A DNA stretch of 64,000 nucleotides, taken from positions 124,001-188,000 of the forward strand of contig NZ_CP019431.1 in NCBI RefSeq assembly GCF_009866765.1. The letters are read 5' to 3'. The DNA is from Pseudomonas sp. S35. GTDB taxonomy: Bacteria > Pseudomonadota > Gammaproteobacteria > Pseudomonadales > Pseudomonadaceae. The notes under the pieces were generated by a model, which was given only the letters and a program-made list of their open reading frames with translations, did not search any database and was not told the DNA's origin. Shown piece after piece: positions 54,469 through 63,007 of the stretch (position 1 is its first letter; every line of letters begins with the position of its first letter). The translations under genes were made by a program, and so were the position numbers.

Positions 54469-57054
54469 ATGAAGCGTAAGCAGTTCCAGAAAAGCCTGTT
54501 GGCAATCATGGTCGGCGCCATCAGCACGCAGGTGCTCGCGGTGGAAGTGGACCTTGGCGCGGGCAAGACCCAGTTTGTCAGCGAGACCTACAACGAGTCG
54601 CTGATCCTCACCGGGCAAACCACCCAGGTGACCACACCGACCAGTGCGCCCCCAGCCGGGCTGGGTGTCGCCGATACCCACATCCAGGGTTCGTTGATCA
54701 ACCGCGCCGACATTACGCTCAATGCCGACGGCTACACCGTGCGAGGCTTTGCCCTGGACCCGATGTTCTGGACCGGCCCGCCCAACCTCAACCCAGGTTC
54801 CGTCACCGGTGACGTGGTGCAGGCTGGCAACATCCTGATGAACAACGGTGGCGACGAAGGCCTGGAGATCGGCAAGACCAATATTGGCGGCAGCGTGATC
54901 AACTCCGGCACGATCATTTCGACGGCACCTTCGGCGCCTGCGCCGCCGCCGTTCTATATCGGCGGGGGCGAGGGCATTTACCTGCACGGCACCACCATCG
55001 GCGGCGACGTGTCCAACACCGGCCTGATCGACATGGCCGGCGAAGGCGCGATTGGCATCGTGCTGGATCGCGACAACAACACCCCGACCACCATCGGCGG
55101 CAAGATCCTCAACTCCGGCACTATCCGGGCGACAGGTGAAGGCGCCTGGGGCATCGAAGTGGAAACCGACACCAGCCCGCTGCGTATCGAAAACAGCGGC
55201 TTGATTTCTGCCAACGGCAATGACGCCAAAGGCATATTTTTTTATAACGGCACCATCGATTACATCCTCAACACCGGCACGCTTGAGGCCAAGGGCACCA
55301 ATGCCAATGCCTTTGAGTTCCTGGAGGCCACCTTCGCCCAGAACAGTGCGAGCGGTGCGCGTGGCATCGTCAACCGTGGCACGGTCATCGCTGATGGCAC
55401 GGCGATTCTGGTCGGCCCCGATCAAGTGTCATCGTTTGAGATCAACCAGCAAGCCGGCGAAATCCGCAGCAACGCCGGTACCGCCATCGATGCGCGCAAC
55501 CTGGCAACCCTGAACTGGACCGGTGGCGATATCATCGGCGACGTACTCAACCTGAGCGCGGTGAATATCGACGGCCAGGCGGGGTTCACGGGCAACCGCA
55601 TCATCGCGCCAGTGTCGGTCAACTCAGGGTCGCTGAACCTTTCGGCGCCTGGCACCGCCATCACCGGCAACCTCAATGTGGCCAGCGGCGCGGGCATTGA
55701 TATGCGCCTGTCCGACAGCGTCGTGCCGACCACGCCGTACCTGACCGTCAACGGCGCCGCGACGTTTGCCCAGGCGTCCACGTTGACCGTCAGCGCGCAG
55801 CCAGGCGACTTCGCCAGCACTGACAACGGCACCCAATACACCCTGCTGCAAGCCACCAGCGTGCAAGACAACGGCTTGTCCGTGGCCAGTTCTTCAGCGT
55901 TGCTGGACGTGCTCAGCTATTCGGCCGATGCACAAACGGTCAAGGCCGTGGTGGCGGTGAAAGACAACGCGCAGGTGCAACAGGCCCTGGCCGGTGTCGG
56001 TGCTCGTGCGTCGACGGCGACCGTGCTCAACACCTTCAAGAACGGCGTGCTGAGCCGACTCAGCGCGGACGATCAAGTGTTCCAGGCCCTGGCCAACGCC
56101 GGCACTGCGGAGCAACTGGCGCAGATCGGCGACCAGCTCACGCCGGAGGTCAACCGTGGCGCGCTGGACGTGGCGTTGTCGGGGCAAACGGTGGTCAACG
56201 GGGCGATCTTCAATCGCCTCACCGAGCAGCGTGCAGCCAAAAAAGCCGGCGGCGTGTGGGTGCAGGGCCTAAGCAGCAACATGGACCAGGACGGTCGCGG
56301 CGGCAACAACGGCTACTCGGCCAACAGCAGCGGCATGGCGGTGGGTGTGGACAGTCGTGTGAGCGACACCACCACCTTGGGTGTGGCCTACAGCTACCTC
56401 AATTCGAATATCCATTCGGACCTGGGCAACAAGACCGACGTCGAAGGCCACGCGCTGTCGCTGTACGGTAACTGGTCGCTGCAAGACTGGTTTGTCGACG
56501 CCAGCTTGAGCTACGGCCACAACGAAAACGACAGCAAGCGCCACATCGCCGGCACCACGGCCAAGGGCAGTTACGACAGCAATGTGTTGTCGGCCAGCGT
56601 GATCGGCGGTTACAGCTTCAAGCCGTCGCAAGCGGTGGTGATCGAGCCTCGCGTTGCCGCGCGTTACTCCAACGTGCGCCTGGATGGCTACGACGAGAAA
56701 GGCTCCTCGGCCGCACTGAGCACCCAGTCGCAGCGTTATGAAGTGGGTGAGTTGGGCGCGGGTGTACGCCTGGCCGGCAACCTGCCGATGGGCGCGGGCA
56801 GCTTGCAGCCGGAAGCGACCTTGATGGCTTATCACGACCTGATGGGTGACCGCGTGGCGCAAACCTCCAGCTTCGTGGCCGGTGGTTCGGCGTTTACCGT
56901 GACCGGTGCGTCGGTGGCCCGTGACAGCTACGAGGCAAGCGTGGGCGTGAACTACCAGGTCTCGGACTTCAGCGTCGGTGCCAGCTACACGCGCCAGGCG
57001 CGCAGTGGTTTTGATGCTGACGGCGTGATGCTCAAAGCGCGCTACGCCTTCTAA
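54469..57054 (+). CDS. Autotransporter (type Va secretion) outer-membrane protein
   Basis: 861 residues. The signal peptide runs MKRKQFQKSLLAIMVGAIST to about residue 24. A passenger of beta-helix-like repeats (NTGLIDMAGEGAIGIVLD, ILNSGTIRATGEGAWGIEVE) covers about 25-560. A C-terminal autotransporter barrel (about 590-861: GGVWVQGLSSNMDQDG, then WSLQDWFVDASLSYGHNEND) ends RYAF with the terminal Phe needed for assembly. ATGGAG provides the ribosome-binding site for ATG 54469. No catalytic protease or esterase motif is seen in the passenger, so an adhesin or surface role is most likely. Confidence 0.9.
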   Translation: MKRKQFQKSLLAIMVGAISTQVLAVEVDLGAGKTQFVSETYNESLILTGQTTQVTTPTSAPPAGLGVADTHIQGSLINRADITLNADGYTVRGFALDPMFWTGPPNLNPGSVTGDVVQAGNILMNNGGDEGLEIGKTNIGGSVINSGTIISTAPSAPAPPPFYIGGGEGIYLHGTTIGGDVSNTGLIDMAGEGAIGIVLDRDNNTPTTIGGKILNSGTIRATGEGAWGIEVETDTSPLRIENSGLISANGNDAKGIFFYNGTIDYILNTGTLEAKGTNANAFEFLEATFAQNSASGARGIVNRGTVIADGTAILVGPDQVSSFEINQQAGEIRSNAGTAIDARNLATLNWTGGDIIGDVLNLSAVNIDGQAGFTGNRIIAPVSVNSGSLNLSAPGTAITGNLNVASGAGIDMRLSDSVVPTTPYLTVNGAATFAQASTLTVSAQPGDFASTDNGTQYTLLQATSVQDNGLSVASSSALLDVLSYSADAQTVKAVVAVKDNAQVQQALAGVGARASTATVLNTFKNGVLSRLSADDQVFQALANAGTAEQLAQIGDQLTPEVNRGALDVALSGQTVVNGAIFNRLTEQRAAKKAGGVWVQGLSSNMDQDGRGGNNGYSANSSGMAVGVDSRVSDTTTLGVAYSYLNSNIHSDLGNKTDVEGHALSLYGNWSLQDWFVDASLSYGHNENDSKRHIAGTTAKGSYDSNVLSASVIGGYSFKPSQAVVIEPRVAARYSNVRLDGYDEKGSSAALSTQSQRYEVGELGAGVRLAGNLPMGAGSLQPEATLMAYHDLMGDRVAQTSSFVAGGSAFTVTGASVARDSYEASVGVNYQVSDFSVGASYTRQARSGFDADGVMLKARYAF

Positions 57055-57070
57055 ACGCAGCACTTCTGTA

Positions 57071-57108
57071 GTGAGCGGGCTTGTCGAATCGTCGCACCGC
57101 CCGCTCAC
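57071..57108. terminator. REP-like hairpin after the autotransporter
   Basis: GTGAGCGGGC and GCCCGCTCAC pair perfectly over 10 bp around a loop that contains TCGAATCGTCGCACC, a motif shared with the repeat at 59808-59911. It likely ends the autotransporter transcript. Confidence 0.65.
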
Positions 57109-57144
57109 CACAAAAGCCCCTGTTTGCAGGTTACCTTGGGTTGA

Positions 57145-57264
57145 TCAGAGCAACTTGCGCTGCACCGCCACATCGGCGACTTGCGCGCTGCGCGGGCTGC
57201 TGACGGATACCGGGTGGAGCGGGGCGGCGAGCAGGGCTGTGGCCCGGAGCAGAGTGTTAAGCAC
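57145..57264 (-). CDS. Possible small secreted peptide
   Basis: A 39-codon frame: GTG start with AGGGA six bases upstream, then MLNTLLRATALLAAPLHPVS and a short polar tail ending QRKLL. The N-terminus looks like a signal peptide or single membrane helix. It lies alone in a 382-nt gap between the autotransporter and the lipoprotein operon. Without homology this is only a possibility. Confidence 0.3.
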   Translation of the reverse strand: MLNTLLRATALLAAPLHPVSVSSPRSAQVADVAVQRKLL

Positions 57265-57436
57265 GCAATATCCCTATAAGTGAGCAAGCCGAGTCACTGT
57301 CTCGACCTGTTGGCGCATAACTTTAGGGGTGTGCGTCACCGCACGGTATCCGACGAAACACCTTGAGAACCCCTCTCAACTCCGTAAAATGCGGCGATTG
57401 TTTAAAGCACGATACTTTTCAGGGACGAATTCAGAC

Positions 57437-58018
57437 ATGCGCGCATTTGCCGTATTCCTCGTCGCCTGCCTGATGGCGGGCTGCGCCTCCAAGCCGGAGT
57501 ACTACATTTCCCCGGCGCCGGTGACTATTCCCAAGACTGCCACTTACTGGCTCGATACCTTTGACGTCGAAGTGGTGGGCAAAAACGAGCGTTTTTTGCC
57601 GGATGACAAGGTGCGCCAGCAATTGGGCGTCGATCTGGTCGACCGCCTGCTCAGCGCCAAGCGTTACGCGACCAGCAAGGAAAAGGCCGATTACTTATTG
57701 GACGTGAGCATCGTCTATACGCGTCATATCCCGGACTCCAAAGGCGGCCTCACGACGTTGATTGTCGACGACAACACCATTTTGGCCGCTGTCGACTTCA
57801 GCTATCAGGTCAAGGTCAAGAAGGGCGGTGGCGAGGTGCTGCATTTTGCAAAGACGCGTAACAACCTTGTGCCCGCTGGTGTGATGGGTGAAGCACAAAA
57901 GTGGAGGACCATGGGCGGTATCATCACCAACTCCGGCAACTCCAGTGTTGAGCGTTTTTATACCGGCGTCTTGAGCCGCGATATCGTCGACGACCTGCGC
58001 GCCATTCCTTCTCGTTAA
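57437..58018 (+). CDS. Lipoprotein of unknown function, first gene of CsgG operon
   Basis: 193 residues. Lipobox LMAGC (Cys16) fixes the start at 57437. The body (PVTIPKTATYWLDTFDVEVV, FLPDDKVRQQLGVDLVDRLL and ADYLLDVSIVYTRHIP) resembles DUF4136/DUF4823-type lipoproteins, with a strand-rich middle. I cannot name a family with certainty. It lies 38 nt before the CsgG-type gene and is likely cotranscribed with it. Confidence 0.75.
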   Translation: MRAFAVFLVACLMAGCASKPEYYISPAPVTIPKTATYWLDTFDVEVVGKNERFLPDDKVRQQLGVDLVDRLLSAKRYATSKEKADYLLDVSIVYTRHIPDSKGGLTTLIVDDNTILAAVDFSYQVKVKKGGGEVLHFAKTRNNLVPAGVMGEAQKWRTMGGIITNSGNSSVERFYTGVLSRDIVDDLRAIPSR

Positions 58019-58056
58019 TGCTGTTTACTACCGATTTATCACCCCAGGAGCACTAC

Positions 58057-58737
58057 GTGAAAACACTCTCCAAAATCCTGCTGTCGGGCCTCACCGCCGC
58101 AGCGCTGCTGACCGTGGCCGGTTGCGCCACCGAAAGCAATCGCGCCCTGCCGGTGGAGCAAGTTGCCAGCGCCCACGTTGCCTATTCCGGCGTGCGCGTG
58201 CCGATCGCCGTGGGCAAGTTCGATAACCGCTCCAGCTACATGCGCGGCATCTTCTCCGACGGCGTCGACCGCCTCGGTGGCCAGGCCAAGACCATTCTCA
58301 TCACCCACCTGCAGCAGACCAACCGCTTCAGCGTGCTGGACCGCGACAACATGGGCGAAATCTCCCAGGAAGCCGCGATCAAAGGCACCGCGCAGAAGCT
58401 CAAGGGCGCTGACTATGTGGTAACCGGCGACGTGACCGAATTCGGCCGTAAAGAAACCGGCGACCGCCAACTGTTCGGCATCCTCGGCCGTGGCAAGACC
58501 CAAGTGGCCTACGCCAAAGTGGCGTTGAATATCGTCAACATCAGCACCTCCGAAGTGGTGTATTCCACCCAGGGCGCCGGTGAGTACGCGCTGTCCAACC
58601 GCGAAGTGGTCGGCTTTGGCGGCACCGCCAGCTACGACTCCACCCTCAATGGCAAGGTCCTGGACCTGGCCATGCGCGAAGCGATCAACCGCCTGGTCGA
58701 CGGCATCAACGCCGGCGCCTGGAACCCGCGTAACTGA
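58057..58737 (+). CDS. CsgG/HfaB-family lipoprotein
   Basis: 226 residues. Lipobox TVAGC (Cys23). CsgG-domain features are VPIAVGKFDNRSSYMRG, LQQTNRFSVLDRDNMGEISQ, KLKGADYVVTGDVTEFGRK and a C-terminal helix (REAINRLVDGINAG). CsgG forms the outer-membrane pore for curli subunits, but no csgA/B/E/F is here. AGGAG six bases before GTG 58057 decides the start; an ATG at 58018 overlaps the previous stop and has no binding site. In this gene set (CsgG, DUF4810, DUF799) the three proteins are thought to form an outer-membrane assembly of unknown cargo. Confidence 0.88.
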   Translation: MKTLSKILLSGLTAAALLTVAGCATESNRALPVEQVASAHVAYSGVRVPIAVGKFDNRSSYMRGIFSDGVDRLGGQAKTILITHLQQTNRFSVLDRDNMGEISQEAAIKGTAQKLKGADYVVTGDVTEFGRKETGDRQLFGILGRGKTQVAYAKVALNIVNISTSEVVYSTQGAGEYALSNREVVGFGGTASYDSTLNGKVLDLAMREAINRLVDGINAGAWNPRN

Positions 58738-58766
58738 TCAGCAACACCTCAAGGAGCAGTACACGG

Positions 58767-59129
58767 ATGAGCAAGGCAGTGAAGTTGGCGCTGACGCTGA
58801 CAGCAATCGCGGCAGTCGCCGGGTGCCACACGGCGCCCCAACCCCTGTATCAATGGGAAAGCTACCAGCCGCAGGTTTACGAGTATTTCAAGGGCGAGCC
58901 CAAGGAAGCGCAGGTCGAGGCACTGGAACGTGATCTGCAAAAGATCAACGCCAGTGGCCGCAAGGCGCCGCCGGGTTACCACGCGCACCTGGGCATGCTG
59001 TACCTGAGCATGGGCAAGGATGACCAGATGGTGCAGGAATTTCGCACCGAGAAGGCCCTGTTCCCCGAGTCCGCTGCGTACATGGACTTCCTGCTGAAAA
59101 ACGCCAAGACCGGAGTGGCCACCAAATGA
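58767..59129 (+). CDS. DUF4810 lipoprotein
   Basis: 120 residues. Lipobox AVAGC (Cys20), then QPLYQWESYQPQVYEYFKGE and the family core (YHAHLGMLYLSMGKDDQMVQ, then FRTEKALFPESAAYMDFLL), which looks like a TPR pair. AAGGAG precedes the ATG. It overlaps the next gene by 4 nt (ATGA). Confidence 0.88.
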   Translation: MSKAVKLALTLTAIAAVAGCHTAPQPLYQWESYQPQVYEYFKGEPKEAQVEALERDLQKINASGRKAPPGYHAHLGMLYLSMGKDDQMVQEFRTEKALFPESAAYMDFLLKNAKTGVATK

Positions 59130-59776
59130 GCCTGTTAAAACTCACTGGCGCCCTGCTGGCCCTGGCGTTGCTCGGCGGCTGTGCAACGCCCAAGACCGTC
59201 GATTACACGGCATATAAACAGGCCCGGCCGAAGTCGATCCTGGTGTTGCCGCCGATCAACGAATCGCCGGAAGTGCAGGCCTCGTACAGCCTGGTCTCGC
59301 AAGTGACCTACCCGCTGGCCGAAGCCGGCTATTACGTGCTGCCGATTGCCCTGGTGGACGAAACCTTCCGCCAGAACGGCCTGACCACCGCCAACGATAT
59401 CCAGGGCCTGGCGCCGACCAAGCTGCATGACATCTTTGGTGCGGACGCGGCGCTGTACATCACCGTCAGCGAGTACGGCACCAAGTACATGCTGATCGCC
59501 AGCGACACCGCGGTGACCGCCTCGGCCAAACTGGTCGACCTGCGCACCGGCACCACCCTGTGGACCGGCTCGGCGCGGGCTTCCAGCGAGGAAGGCAACA
59601 ACAATGGCGGTGGCCTGGTGGGCATGTTGATCACGGCAGCGGTCAAGCAGGTGATCAACAGCTCTACCGATGCTGCGCACCCGATTGCCGGGATCACCAG
59701 CGCACGGTTGCTGTCACCGGGCCAACGCGCCGGGATCCTGTACGGCCCGCGCAACCCCAAGTACGGCACGGACTGA
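59126..59776 (+). CDS. DUF799 / GNA1162-family lipoprotein
   Basis: 216 residues. Lipobox LLGGC (Cys19), then the family opening PKSILVLPPINESPEV and a structural core (DIFGADAALYITVSEYGTKY and TLWTGSARASSEEGNNNGGG). Neisserial GNA1162 is the best-known member. It overlaps DUF4810 by 4 nt and ends the operon, which closes with a REP-type element. Confidence 0.88.
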   Translation: MSLLKLTGALLALALLGGCATPKTVDYTAYKQARPKSILVLPPINESPEVQASYSLVSQVTYPLAEAGYYVLPIALVDETFRQNGLTTANDIQGLAPTKLHDIFGADAALYITVSEYGTKYMLIASDTAVTASAKLVDLRTGTTLWTGSARASSEEGNNNGGGLVGMLITAAVKQVINSSTDAAHPIAGITSARLLSPGQRAGILYGPRNPKYGTD

Positions 59777-59807
59777 TCCCGGCTCCGAAAACACGGCTGG
59801 TCAAAAT

Positions 59808-59911
59808 ATGGGAGGGGCTTGCCCCCGATAGCGGTGGGGCAGTCAATAAGTTTGGTGACTGACACTCCGCCATCGGGAGCAAGTGCGAATCGTCGCACCG
59901 CCCCTCCCACA
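59808..59911. repeat. REP/BIME-type long inverted repeat
   Basis: Outer arms TGGGAGGGGCTTGCCCCCGA and GGAGCAAGTGCGAATCGTCG / CACCGCCCCTCCCA, with inner arms GATAGCGGTGG and CCGCCATCGGG around CAGTCAATAAG...TGACTG. Imperfect long hairpin at the end of the lipoprotein operon. Confidence 0.75.
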
Positions 59912-60008
59912 GTTGAATGTGGTGTTTATCTGAATCCGGTTTAACCCGAACACCCCACCCCCCGCGTCTGACCTTGTGAACGGATCATTCACTCACGAGG
60001 CTCAGCCC

Positions 60009-61631
60009 ATGTCCCACCCACTGCTCTTCCTGCGTCCTGCCGCCCAAGGCGTTGCCGTTTCCGTGCTGGTGGCGCTGGCTGGGTGTGAGTTGTCTTCTTC
60101 CCCCGACTTGGCCAAACCGGCTGCACCCGTCGCCGAGCTGCACAGCGCGTCGCCCCAGGGCGCTATGGTCAAACGCATGGCCATGCCCGCCCCGATGCGG
60201 ATGCAGGAGTCAATGGCCATCGACTACCGCAGCGAACCCCGCGAGCAATACGCCAACCTGCCGGACAACCCGGTGCACCGCGTGGCCGAAACACCGGTCT
60301 CGACCTTCAGCGTCGATGTCGACACCGGCAGCTACGCCAACGTACGACGTTTCCTCAACCAAGGCAGCCTGCCGCCTGAAGGCGCTGTGCGATTGGAGGA
60401 AATGCTCAACTACTTTCCTTACAACTACGCCCAGCCCAGCGACGGCTCACCGTTTGGCGTGACCACCGAAGTCACCGCCACGCCCTGGAACCCGCGCACG
60501 AAGCTGTTGCGCATCGGCATCAAGGCGTCCGACCGCGCCGTAGCGGAGCTGGCGCCGGCCAACCTGGTGTTCCTGGTGGACGTGTCCGGCTCGATGGACC
60601 GCCGCGAAGGCTTGCCGCTGGTGCAAGGCACGCTGAAATTGCTGGTGGAGCAACTGCGCGCCCAAGACCGCGTGTCACTGGTGGTGTACGCCGGTGAATC
60701 CCGCGTGGTGCTCCCGCCCACCTCCGGGCGCGACAAGGCCAAGATCCGCAACGCCATCGACCAACTCACCGCTGGCGGCTCCACCGCCGGTGCGTCCGGT
60801 ATCCAGTTGGCCTACCAGATGGCCCGCGCGGGCTTTATCGACCAGGGTATCAACCGCATCCTGCTGGCCACTGACGGTGACTTCAACGTGGGCATCAGCG
60901 ACTTTGACAGCCTCAAGCAGATGGCCGTCGAGCAGCGTAAAAGCGGCGTGTCGCTGACCACCCTCGGTTTCGGTGTGGATAACTACAACGAACACCTGAT
61001 GGAACAACTGGCCGACGCCGGCGACGGCAACTACGCCTACATCGACACCCTGCGCGAAGCCCGCAAGGTGCTGGTGGACCAGCTCAGCTCGACCCTGGCC
61101 GTGGTGGCGCGGGATGTGAAACTGCAGGTGGAATTCAACCCGGCGCAGGTCAGCGAATATCGCTTGCTGGGTTATGAAAACCGCGCCTTGAAGCGTGAGG
61201 ATTTTAACAACGACAAAGTCGATGCCGGTGAAATCGGCGCAGGGCATACCGTGACCGCACTGTACGAAATCGTACCGATGGGCGAGAAGGGCTGGTTGGA
61301 GCCGCTGCGCTACGCCAGTGCAACGCCGACGCAAGGCAAGACCGATGAGCTGGCGATGCTGCGCGTGCGCTATAAGCCAGCGGCGGGCGGTGATAGCCGC
61401 TTGATCGAGCGGCCGATTGCCAACGTCTGCGACAAGGCCAGCGACGACCTGCGCTTCGCGGCGGCGGTGGCCGCCTTCGCCCAACAGCTCAAGGGCGATG
61501 GCCGCTACACTGGCAACATGAGCCTGAAGGACACCGCCGCACTGGCCCGCTCGGCGCGGGGCGATGACCCGTTCGGCCTGCGCAATGAATTTGTGCAACT
61601 GGTCGAACTGGCCCAAAGCCTGAAACACTGA
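60009..61631 (+). CDS. YfbK-like von Willebrand factor A lipoprotein
   Basis: 540 residues. Lipobox ALAGC (Cys26). The YfbK N-terminal domain (STFSVDVDTGSYANVRRFLN) is followed by a vWA domain with the MIDAS DVSGSMD near residue 195 and a C-terminal DUF3520-like part. Such proteins bind divalent metal and a partner protein. It is followed 93 nt later by an ECF sigma factor, a pairing found in many pseudomonads. The link may be sensing or scaffold, but is unproven. ATG 60009 is selected because it gives a clean lipoprotein signal. Confidence 0.87.
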   Translation: MSHPLLFLRPAAQGVAVSVLVALAGCELSSSPDLAKPAAPVAELHSASPQGAMVKRMAMPAPMRMQESMAIDYRSEPREQYANLPDNPVHRVAETPVSTFSVDVDTGSYANVRRFLNQGSLPPEGAVRLEEMLNYFPYNYAQPSDGSPFGVTTEVTATPWNPRTKLLRIGIKASDRAVAELAPANLVFLVDVSGSMDRREGLPLVQGTLKLLVEQLRAQDRVSLVVYAGESRVVLPPTSGRDKAKIRNAIDQLTAGGSTAGASGIQLAYQMARAGFIDQGINRILLATDGDFNVGISDFDSLKQMAVEQRKSGVSLTTLGFGVDNYNEHLMEQLADAGDGNYAYIDTLREARKVLVDQLSSTLAVVARDVKLQVEFNPAQVSEYRLLGYENRALKREDFNNDKVDAGEIGAGHTVTALYEIVPMGEKGWLEPLRYASATPTQGKTDELAMLRVRYKPAAGGDSRLIERPIANVCDKASDDLRFAAAVAAFAQQLKGDGRYTGNMSLKDTAALARSARGDDPFGLRNEFVQLVELAQSLKH

Positions 61632-61654
61632 TCTCAAACATGACGATGACCCAA

Positions 61655-61682
61655 TGTGGGAGGGGGCAAGCCCTCTCCCACA
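61655..61682. repeat. REP-type palindrome
   Basis: TGTGGGAGGGGGCAAGCCCTCTCCCACA, a near-perfect Pseudomonas REP hairpin between the vWA gene and the sigma-factor gene. Confidence 0.8.
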
Positions 61683-61724
61683 GTTAGATCAGCCTCGGCT
61701 GACAGAAAGGAGTTCGCCACCTAC

Positions 61725-62297
61725 ATGGCCGTACCCGACAACCCACCCAGCGACGAGTCCCTGCTGGCCCGCTACCGCACCGGCGACGCCGCCGCGTTCG
61801 AAGTCTTATACGCGCGGCATCGCCAGGGCCTCTACCGTTTCCTCGTTTCCCTCTGCAACAAGGCCGAACTGGCCGAGGAGATCTACCAGGAAACCTGGCT
61901 CAGCCTGATCCGCAGCAACACCCAGCCACAAGGCCGGGCGAGCTTTCGTACGTGGTTGTTCCAGATTGCCCGCAACCGCCTGATCGACCACTGGCGCAAG
62001 CACGGTATCCATAACCCGTTGCACGACAGCTACGACGAGCAACTGCACGCCCAACTCGACGACAGCGCCGGCCCCGAGCAACAACTGAGCCTGAGCCGCG
62101 ACCAGGCGCGCCTCGACACCGCCCTGCAAGCCTTGCCCGAAGACCAGCGCGAAGTCTTCCTGCTGCGCCTGCACGGTGACCTTGAAGTGCCGCAAATCGC
62201 CGCGCTCACCAACGCCCCGCTGGAAACCGTAAAAAGCCGCTTGCGCTACGCCCAGCAGAAACTGCGGCGCCTGCTGGCCGAGGAGGTACCTGTATGA
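61725..62297 (+). CDS. ECF-type RNA polymerase sigma factor
   Basis: 190 residues. Region 2 (FEVLYARHRQGLYRFLVSLC, AEEIYQETWLSLIRS, FRTWLFQIARNRLIDHWRKH) and region 4 (LPEDQREVFLLRLHGDLEVP then TNAPLETVKSRLRYAQQKLR) are intact. No region 3, hence ECF. AAAGGAG precedes the ATG at a spacing of about 11. It overlaps the next gene by 4 nt (ATGA), so it is coupled to a probable membrane anti-sigma factor. Confidence 0.9.
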   Translation: MAVPDNPPSDESLLARYRTGDAAAFEVLYARHRQGLYRFLVSLCNKAELAEEIYQETWLSLIRSNTQPQGRASFRTWLFQIARNRLIDHWRKHGIHNPLHDSYDEQLHAQLDDSAGPEQQLSLSRDQARLDTALQALPEDQREVFLLRLHGDLEVPQIAALTNAPLETVKSRLRYAQQKLRRLLAEEVPV

Positions 62298-62905
62298 CTG
62301 ACTCCCGACACACCCCAGACCATGACGACGAGATGCTCCAGCATTTTCGTCAACACAGCACGGGCGAGCCGCCCGCGTCCCTCGACGCGTTCATCCTCAA
62401 TGCCGCCCGCCGCGAAGCCCCGGCCCCGCAACCGAACCTGTGGCAACGCTGGCTGCAAGCCTGCCAACGCCCGCGCTGGCAAATGGCATTCGCCACCGTG
62501 GCAGGCTTGGCGTTGATGATCGGCGTGGTGATGCGCGAGCCGGTGCCGCAACCCGAAATCTCCACCGCGACATTCTCCGCCTTGCACGAAGAAGCCGCCC
62601 GCCCCGCCCCGCCCGCGCTTTCCGCCCCTGCGCCTGCACCCATGACGCGGATGGCTGCTGCGCCCAAGGCTGAGCGCGCGCCGGTGCAGGCCGAAATTGC
62701 CAGCGCGATGGCGGATCAGTCCCCCGCGAAGCTGAGCAAACGTGCGCCGGTGGCGTTGCCTTCGTTGGAGGAGGAATTGCAGGCGATTGTGCGGTTGCGG
62801 GAGGCGGGTGAGACAAAAGCGGCGGACGAAAAGCTGCTGGCGTTGCACGCACGCTTTCCCGAAGAGGATTTGCCAGCGCGGTTGCAGAGGTTGAGGGAGC
62901 ATTAA
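62294..62905 (+). CDS. Probable anti-sigma factor, membrane-anchored
   Basis: 203 residues. An N-terminal cytoplasmic part of about 58 residues (LQHFRQHSTGEPPASLDAFI) is followed by one membrane helix (MAFATVAGLALMIGVVM, about 62-79), a Pro/Ala-rich periplasmic spacer (APAPAPMTRMAAAPKAE) and a helical C-terminus (LEEELQAIVRLREAGETKA). Layout and coupling to the sigma gene suggest an anti-sigma factor, although no zinc-binding HxxxCxxC motif is present. A strong terminator follows directly. Confidence 0.65.
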   Translation: MTDSRHTPDHDDEMLQHFRQHSTGEPPASLDAFILNAARREAPAPQPNLWQRWLQACQRPRWQMAFATVAGLALMIGVVMREPVPQPEISTATFSALHEEAARPAPPALSAPAPAPMTRMAAAPKAERAPVQAEIASAMADQSPAKLSKRAPVALPSLEEELQAIVRLREAGETKAADEKLLALHARFPEEDLPARLQRLREH

Positions 62906-62917
62906 ACCGACGCCCAC

Positions 62918-62952
62918 AAAAAAGCCCCAGGCCGTTCGACCTGGGGCTTTTT
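62918..62952. terminator. Rho-independent terminator
   Basis: AAAGCCCCAGG, an eight-base loop, CCTGGGGCTTT, with A and T runs on both sides: a bidirectional terminator that closes the sigma-factor operon. Confidence 0.92.
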
Positions 62953-62962
62953 CGTCTGTATC

Positions 62963-63007
62963 TGGTGCACCCGGCGGGATTCGAACCCACGACCCCTGCC
63001 TTCGGAG
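62963..63007 (-). tRNA. tRNA-Arg 3' fragment (attachment-site scar)
   Basis: Read on the minus strand, CTCCGAAGGCAGGGG, TCGTGGGTTCGAATCCCG and CCGGGTGCACCA are the anticodon loop (CU-CCG-AA), the 3' anticodon arm, T-arm and acceptor 3' strand with CCA of a Pseudomonas tRNA-Arg. Beyond 63007 the sequence no longer matches the 5' half. It is the 3' half only, as left at one end of an element integrated into the tRNA gene. The chromosome is to the left and the element to the right. Confidence 0.8.

Noticed and set aside
53865..54566. Several short frames on both strands before the autotransporter
   Set aside because: They overlap one another, contain palindromes and lack ribosome-binding sites; the region reads as a leader and regulatory DNA.
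62963..63007. Complete tRNA gene
   Set aside because: The D-arm, 5' acceptor strand and 5' anticodon strand are absent to the right of 63007, so no cloverleaf can form.
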